From assembly GCA_030263615.1 (NCBI GenBank), contig SZPH01000035.1, forward strand, positions 1 to 38,757: a stretch of DNA of 38,757 bases. The letters run 5' to 3'. Of the stretch, positions 38,464-38,757 are shown in pieces. The DNA is from Villigracilis sp900696595. GTDB lineage: Bacteria > Chloroflexota > Anaerolineae > Anaerolineales > Villigracilaceae. The notes under the pieces are model-generated. The model saw only the letters and a program-made list of their open reading frames with translations. It had not been told where the DNA came from and ran no database searches. The position numbers were made by a program, and so were the translations under genes. Each line of letters begins with the position of its first letter. The stretch's first letter is position 1.

Positions 38464-38613
38464 AGGCTTAATGAATTGATTTTACCCCGATTGTGCATTT
38501 CGGCGCGAACAACTTATTTGCAATTTATTTACAAGTGAAGTCGGACAGCCCGCTTATGAACTTCAACAAAATAATCTCGTAATGCGGCGCGGGGCGCGTT
38601 CCTGCGCGCGCCT

Positions 38614-38635
38614 GTTGGCGTTAGAGAACGCCAAC
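38614..38635. repeat. Perfect hairpin in the upstream spacer
   Basis: GTTGGCGTT (38614-38622) and AACGCCAAC (38627-38635) form a 9-bp stem with an AGAG loop. The 38464-38666 stretch holds no credible gene; it contains this hairpin and a GC-rich stretch at about 38585-38612. Confidence 0.6.
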
Positions 38636-38666
38636 TACACGGTTGCGGTATTTATTTGTTAACTCA

Positions 38667-38757
38667 CCTTACGCAAGATGGCATTGGGTTAGGAAATGCG
38701 CCTGCCGATGAGTCGGTGACCGTCCACGAATGTTCACGAATAAACGAATAGGCGCGC
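38667..38757. repeat. 91-bp dispersed repeat, second copy (cut by window edge)
   Basis: The sequence CCTTACGCAA... to GGCGCGC matches 19192-19282 over the same 91 bases with only scattered differences. It probably continues beyond the window. Confidence 0.88.

Noticed and set aside
38585..38613. GC-rich stretch as a regulatory site
   Set aside because: It shows only a GCGCG-rich composition without a clear palindrome or promoter match.

Overview
The window looks like a chromosomal piece of a Gram-negative-like, moderately GC-rich member of the Chloroflexota, most likely class Anaerolineae. Evidence for this is the Thr/Pro-rich linker in a lipoprotein, GAF-type histidine kinases with an unusual H-box, the mre-mrd-min gene order, and many short dispersed repeats placed in operon junctions. 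All taxonomic statements are inference from protein character; no rRNA or tRNA gene was seen.

Layout. 1-3.0 kb: end of a STAS-like gene, a small membrane protein, glnS (divergent), and an SH3-like lipoprotein. 3.0-7.0 kb: a promoter, a 25-codon leader ORF and a strong terminator ahead of a pair of ABC exporter half-transporters; the second half-transporter is split by a frameshift. 7.0-9.8 kb: an NTF2-like protein, an RtcB-family RNA ligase and a stand-alone class III nucleotide cyclase. 9.8-20.5 kb, minus strand: a membrane protein, gltX, then the cell-shape and division block mreB-mreC-mreD-mrdA-minC-minD-minE-rodA. 20.5-24.1 kb, minus strand: queA, a family 5 uracil-DNA glycosylase, a peroxiredoxin-like gene with an in-frame TGA at the expected catalytic Cys (probably selenocysteine), and an S51-like peptidase fused to a CysRS-type C-terminal segment. 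24.1-27.7 kb: a beta-CASP metallo-beta-lactamase nuclease, a DUF2905 protein, a TumE-like toxin-antitoxin-like pair, and ruvB.

27.8-28.2 kb holds an apparently undescribed arrangement: three head-to-tail GEMM-I (cyclic-di-GMP-I class) riboswitch aptamers on the minus strand, with their own promoter, a truncated fourth repeat, and a final hairpin, but no obvious target gene. 28.2-38.5 kb, minus strand, is one apparent operon: a LolD/MacB-type ATPase, a second such ATPase fused to a cyclic-nucleotide-binding-like domain, a REC-GAF-histidine kinase, a lone receiver, a GAF-GAF-histidine kinase-receiver, a double-FtsX permease and an HlyD-type lipoprotein. It reads as a MacAB-like efflux system wired to its own phosphorelay, with no DNA-binding output protein in sight.

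Repeats are a theme. Heptanucleotide tandem arrays (unit like GGTTGCA) fill several operon gaps and have even expanded in frame inside the uracil-DNA glycosylase gene. A palindromic element of about 97 bp, with CGTCATTGCGAG ends, occurs four times. A 91-bp repeat occurs at 19.2 kb and at the right edge of the window.
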